DNA of 64,000 nucleotides from assembly GCF_022369455.1 (NCBI RefSeq), contig NZ_CP059599.1, positions 1,020,409-1,084,408 on the forward strand, in the 5' to 3' direction. This document shows positions 61,229 to 64,000 of this stretch, piece by piece (the first letter of the stretch is position 1; each line of letters opens with the position of its first letter). Made by a program: the position numbers and the translations under genes. Origin of the DNA: Campylobacter sp. RM5004 (GTDB lineage Bacteria; Campylobacterota; Campylobacteria; Campylobacterales; Campylobacteraceae). The notes under the pieces are model-generated. The model was not told the DNA's origin. It ran no database searches and saw only the letters and a list, made by a program, of their open reading frames with translations.

Positions 61229-62330
61229 TTACTTTTTTATATTATTTTCAAGTTCTATTATTTTTTTATTTTTATCTTTTAATATAGCTATAAAAAATTA
61301 GATATTATATTTATAACTTCTCTAAAATCATCATTAAAAATTAATTTCTCTTTATCTATAGTACAATTTACATCATTAAAAAGCTTTTTTATTATTAAAA
61401 TAATTTATTCAGATGAACTCATTTATATCATCAAAATATTCTTTGTTTTTATAAATAACTTCTTTAGGTAAACTATAGAAAATTTTTTATTTTCTTTTAA
61501 ATATAACTCTATATAATGGTTTAGTTCTATTCTTTCTTTATTATTTTTATCTTTAAAATATGGAAATTCTTTATTTATAATATTTAATAAATTCATACCT
61601 ATTAAATCAAGCTTAGAATTTTCAAAAAAACACAATTCAAATTCTTGGTAATTTAAATTGAAAATATTTAAAAAGTCTTTTTCAAGATCAGCTTCTTTAT
61701 CATATAATCACACAATAACATCATCAAATATAACAAGATACATTAGAATTTGTTCTTTATAATTAAATAAATTATAATAATAAAACATATTAAAATTATT
61801 AAAATCTGATAAATATTTACCAGATTTTATAGCTGTTGAAATTGATGATTTAATAGCTTCATTTTGCTCCCTTATGTAAAGAATAATTTTTATCTTTATT
61901 ACCCTCCCCTATTTAGCTCTATTTTTTGCAATATATCATTTTCTATTTCAGGTTTTTTAAAATTAATTGATTTTAAATTATTTTTTAACTTTATTAATTC
62001 TTCCTTATTTAATCTTGAATGTATATATTCTGATGAAATAATGATATTGTCGCATATATTTTTATTAATTTCATCTTCTAGATTTGTTAAAATTTGTTTT
62101 TATTTTTACTCAAGACTATCGTTATTGTAAATATTATTTTTTGTACAAAAATAATAATCCTTTACATCACTGTAGCCCAAAAATACTATTGACCATTGAG
62201 AGGTATTTTGTTCAAGCGACTTGGGGTATGATATACTATTATTTTGTAGCATATCATGGTTTTTTGTAAGCGTTTTTTGTATTGTTGTAGTTCCTGTTTT
62301 TTGTGTTCCAATGTGTAAATATATATTCAA
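61229..62330 (-). pseudogene. ruined sulfotransferase-like capsule gene
   Basis: A gene of about 365 codons starting at TTG 62330 after GGAGAC. The N terminus MNIYLHIGTQKTGTTTIQKT has the PAPS-binding loop of sulfotransferases. The same frame then meets TAA AAA TAA near 62106-62100, continues as coding (DNIIISSEYIHSRLNKEELI), shifts near 61904 to KIKIILYIREQNEAIKSSIS, hits TGA near 61708 where an Arg would be expected (VIV-stop-LYDK), and continues ENSKLDLIGMNLLNIINKEF to a stop at 61423. Further remnants (DFREVINIISNF, LKDKNKKIIELEN) run to 61229. At least five lesions make it non-functional. It lies 15 bases downstream of the intact sulfotransferase gene. Confidence 0.7.
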
Positions 62331-62345
62331 TTTATGTCTCCGAAA

Positions 62346-63044
62346 TTATTTAAAACTATAATCATAATTTAAAAAATCATTTGAATAAATCTCATTTATC
62401 ATTTTAATACTTTCATCATCTAAATAATTATCAATCAAAGTGTTTGCATTAGTTTTATGCCAAATTATATTTGAGATACTCAAATTATTTACACCTATTA
62501 TTTTAAATAAAATATTTTGAAAATCTATATCAAATCTTTCAAATTTTCCAATATAATCTAATTTTAAATTACCCCCCCCCAGCAATAAATATTGTGGCAT
62601 ATAATGTATGTCATACTTTTTATATGGTATATCTTTTAAGGCTTTTAAAAAATCATTAAAACTTAGCTTAATATCCTTATTGATATTTAATTTTGATAAA
62701 AATTTTAGTCTAGTTTCCAAATTGTCATTACAAAATTTTTGTAAATAACATGATAAAATTCTAGTATATGGATTTCTAACAAAAGAAAATTTGAAATACT
62801 CATCAAAAATTTCCACTCCACTTTCTATATCTAAAGGTGATTTTAAAGGTGAATTGATTTTATCGTGTGGGCTTCTAGGCACATTGTGTATATCTTCTAA
62901 TTCCTGCAGTGTTCTTTTAATTGTAGAACAAGCTACCTTTGGTGTTTCAAAATATATATATTTATATTTGCTTGAAATATTTAAAAGATAATTCATAGTA
63001 AAGTATGAAATATTAAATTTACTTTGCAATTCTTTTTGAGTCAT
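62346..63044 (-). CDS. capsule-associated sulfotransferase with a phase-variable G9 tract
   Basis: A 232-residue Sulfotransfer_2-type enzyme that moves sulfate from PAPS to a sugar hydroxyl. The 5'-phosphosulfate loop is ETPKVACSTIK (about 34-44), and the 3'-phosphate motif FVRNPYTRILSCY (about 88-100); both match. On the coding strand nine consecutive G (plus-strand C at 62572-62580) encode Gly-Gly-Gly in LLLGGGNLKL. With nine G the frame is open, so the gene is ON in this sequence; gain or loss of one G would end it early. AAGGAAAAAAA precedes the ATG, and the gene overlaps the upstream accessory gene by 26 bases. Confidence 0.85.
   Translation of the reverse strand: MTQKELQSKFNISYFTMNYLLNISSKYKYIYFETPKVACSTIKRTLQELEDIHNVPRSPHDKINSPLKSPLDIESGVEIFDEYFKFSFVRNPYTRILSCYLQKFCNDNLETRLKFLSKLNINKDIKLSFNDFLKALKDIPYKKYDIHYMPQYLLLGGGNLKLDYIGKFERFDIDFQNILFKIIGVNNLSISNIIWHKTNANTLIDNYLDDESIKMINEIYSNDFLNYDYSFK
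62572..62580 (-). repeat. homopolymer G9 (coding strand), contingency tract
   Basis: Nine G in the coding strand of the sulfotransferase gene. Campylobacter commonly switches surface genes by length changes in G tracts of 8 or more. Confidence 0.85.
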
Positions 63045-63993
63045 TTTTTTTCCTTAAATTAAAGTTTATCATTTTAAAAAATTCTTTAATTCTACTGATA
63101 ATACTTTCTTCTTTGCCTTGTTCTTTTTCATATATTTTTATTACTTTATCAATGATTAATTTATCAGCATCATTATTTATTAATTTGCTAACTATGTTGT
63201 TTAATTCTTTTTTTGAATATTTGTAATATTTTTTTGTAGTTTCAATCTCTATAACTTCTTTGTTTTTTACTTTCTTTTTATAAACAAAAACTTTATCATG
63301 CCAAACCACAATAGGATTACTTAAAATCTCTTTTCCATTTATTTTAATTGACTGATAATTTACATATAATGGAATTCTTTCATTATTAAATTTTGCATCA
63401 ACCCCCATAAACCTAAGCATTAATTCTCCATCATTAACAATCTGAACCTTAAAATAATCCTTAAAATTACAGTTTTCTAATACACAACCTGAACCTTTAC
63501 TATCAATAAACCAAATAGGAGTTTTTATGCTAGTATTAATTAAACTATCTATCAACTCTATATTATTAGAGTTAGTTCTTACATTTCTTATATCTAGTTT
63601 AATTTCACTGTTTTTTATACAATCAAATTCAAGTTTATACTGCTTACCATCCCATATACGTTTTTTTATTCTATATTCATCACCACTTCGTAAAATAAGT
63701 GAAGATTTTAAAAGATTTTTACCATTTAATTTAATTGATTTATAGGTTATATCTTCCTTAGTATTAAATAAATCAATTATCAACTTTCCGCTTTTAATAG
63801 CGCGAAAACAAAAACTATTTGTCTTACAAGTAAGACTAAACCCATTGCTTTTTTTAGTTGAAATAGCCCTAACATTAGTAATATTTTCAATAATATTTAT
63901 TTCATTGTCTTTACTACCATAATTTTTTATGTCAATTCTGCTTGATTTTAAGTATTTAAAATAATACTCTTCTTTGTTAAGCAAAAACTGCAT
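63019..63993 (-). CDS. capsule-locus protein with two beta-rich repeats, possibly a glycosyltransferase C-terminal module
   Basis: A 324-residue soluble protein, or the end of a longer one: the ATG at 63993 is only seven bases from the window edge, so an upstream extension cannot be excluded. Two related beta-rich modules are visible: about 50-130 (GKLIIDLFNTKEDITYKSIK, LILRSGDEYRIKKRIWDGKQ) and about 170-250 (DGELMLRFMGVDAKFNNERI, IVVWHDKVFVYKKKVKNKEV). The second matches a module often found at the C terminus of Campylobacter capsule sugar transferases, but no catalytic domain is present here. The C-terminal 75 residues are basic and helical. It overlaps the sulfotransferase gene. Confidence 0.6.
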   Translation of the reverse strand: MQFLLNKEEYYFKYLKSSRIDIKNYGSKDNEINIIENITNVRAISTKKSNGFSLTCKTNSFCFRAIKSGKLIIDLFNTKEDITYKSIKLNGKNLLKSSLILRSGDEYRIKKRIWDGKQYKLEFDCIKNSEIKLDIRNVRTNSNNIELIDSLINTSIKTPIWFIDSKGSGCVLENCNFKDYFKVQIVNDGELMLRFMGVDAKFNNERIPLYVNYQSIKINGKEILSNPIVVWHDKVFVYKKKVKNKEVIEIETTKKYYKYSKKELNNIVSKLINNDADKLIIDKVIKIYEKEQGKEESIISRIKEFFKMINFNLRKKNDSKRIAK

Positions 63994-64000
63994 TATATTT

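Noticed and set aside
61423-61635. A separate 70-residue gene with ATG
   Set aside because: It is in frame-continuity with the sulfotransferase-like pseudogene, and coding text continues upstream past the TGA near 61708; it is a fragment.

Overview
The window is very AT-rich bacterial chromosome from a Campylobacter species. The gene families and the gene order both point there. Several blocks match, as I recall them, C. jejuni NCTC 11168: the block after acnB (CopD-like, membrane, MFS, FliK-like, FlhB C-terminal homologue; Cj0852c-Cj0848c), guaA/hypothetical/uvrC (Cj1248-Cj1246c), the helicase/FliL-like pair (Cj0945c-Cj0944c), aroB/mscS/mtaB/FtsH-like (Cj1008c-Cj1005c), and the long aspS/nadK/recN/cbrR/tatD/mltD/rlpA/kdsC/lptC/lptA/engB/mreD-like/mrdA block (Cj0640c-Cj0652). 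These blocks are joined differently from C. jejuni, so this is probably another species. I see no tRNA, rRNA, CRISPR array or insertion sequence.

Layout. 1-6.7 kb: acnB (5' end outside the window), then a plus-strand run ending in a FliK-like protein and FlhX. 6.7-9.4 kb: a decaying accessory patch with frameshifted membrane proteins and tiny ORFs. 9.4-18 kb: minus strand, with a MATE exporter, accBC, and uup-M48 protease-prmC-DUF4149, ending in a probably Fur-controlled yceI divergent from a DsbA-like oxidoreductase. 18.9-22.8 kb: an orphan membrane protein, a repeat block, guaA, a NhaD-type antiporter and an unlisted 48-residue lipoprotein. 22.8-29.5 kb: plus strand, with uvrC, a degenerate-receiver membrane protein, a LolC/E permease, a Pif1-like helicase and a FliL-like protein. 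29.5-33.7 kb: a structured non-coding stretch and a 1267-residue exported orphan. 33.8-40.2 kb: the operon lolA-aroB-mscS-mtaB-FtsH-like-mogA, divergent from secA. 42.7-45.4 kb: a GT25 glycosyltransferase facing a secreted DUF1561 protein, the family of Leptospira 'virulence-modifying' toxins. 46-57.4 kb: a broken SbmA-like gene and a 12-gene, mostly overlapping envelope operon from nadK to mrdA. 57.5-64 kb: aspS and the edge of a capsule locus (kpsC, a ruined sulfotransferase, a sulfotransferase with a G9 tract, a capsule accessory protein).

The most unusual signal is an 18-base word, GAATTTGAAATAGGAATT or GAATTTGAATTAGGAATT. I count 19 exact copies and 8 one-mismatch copies across the window. 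Between genes it is often paired head-to-head as a hairpin just after stop codons. Inside ten places in nine protein genes it occurs singly and is read in more than one frame, often giving the peptide EFE(L/I)G in unrelated proteins. This distribution resembles DNA uptake sequences of Neisseria and Pasteurellaceae, which to my knowledge are not described in Campylobacter. Other leads are a possible Cys-His-Asn papain-like arrangement in the DUF1561 protein, a candidate structured RNA near 29.6 kb, and a phase-variable capsule sulfotransferase.
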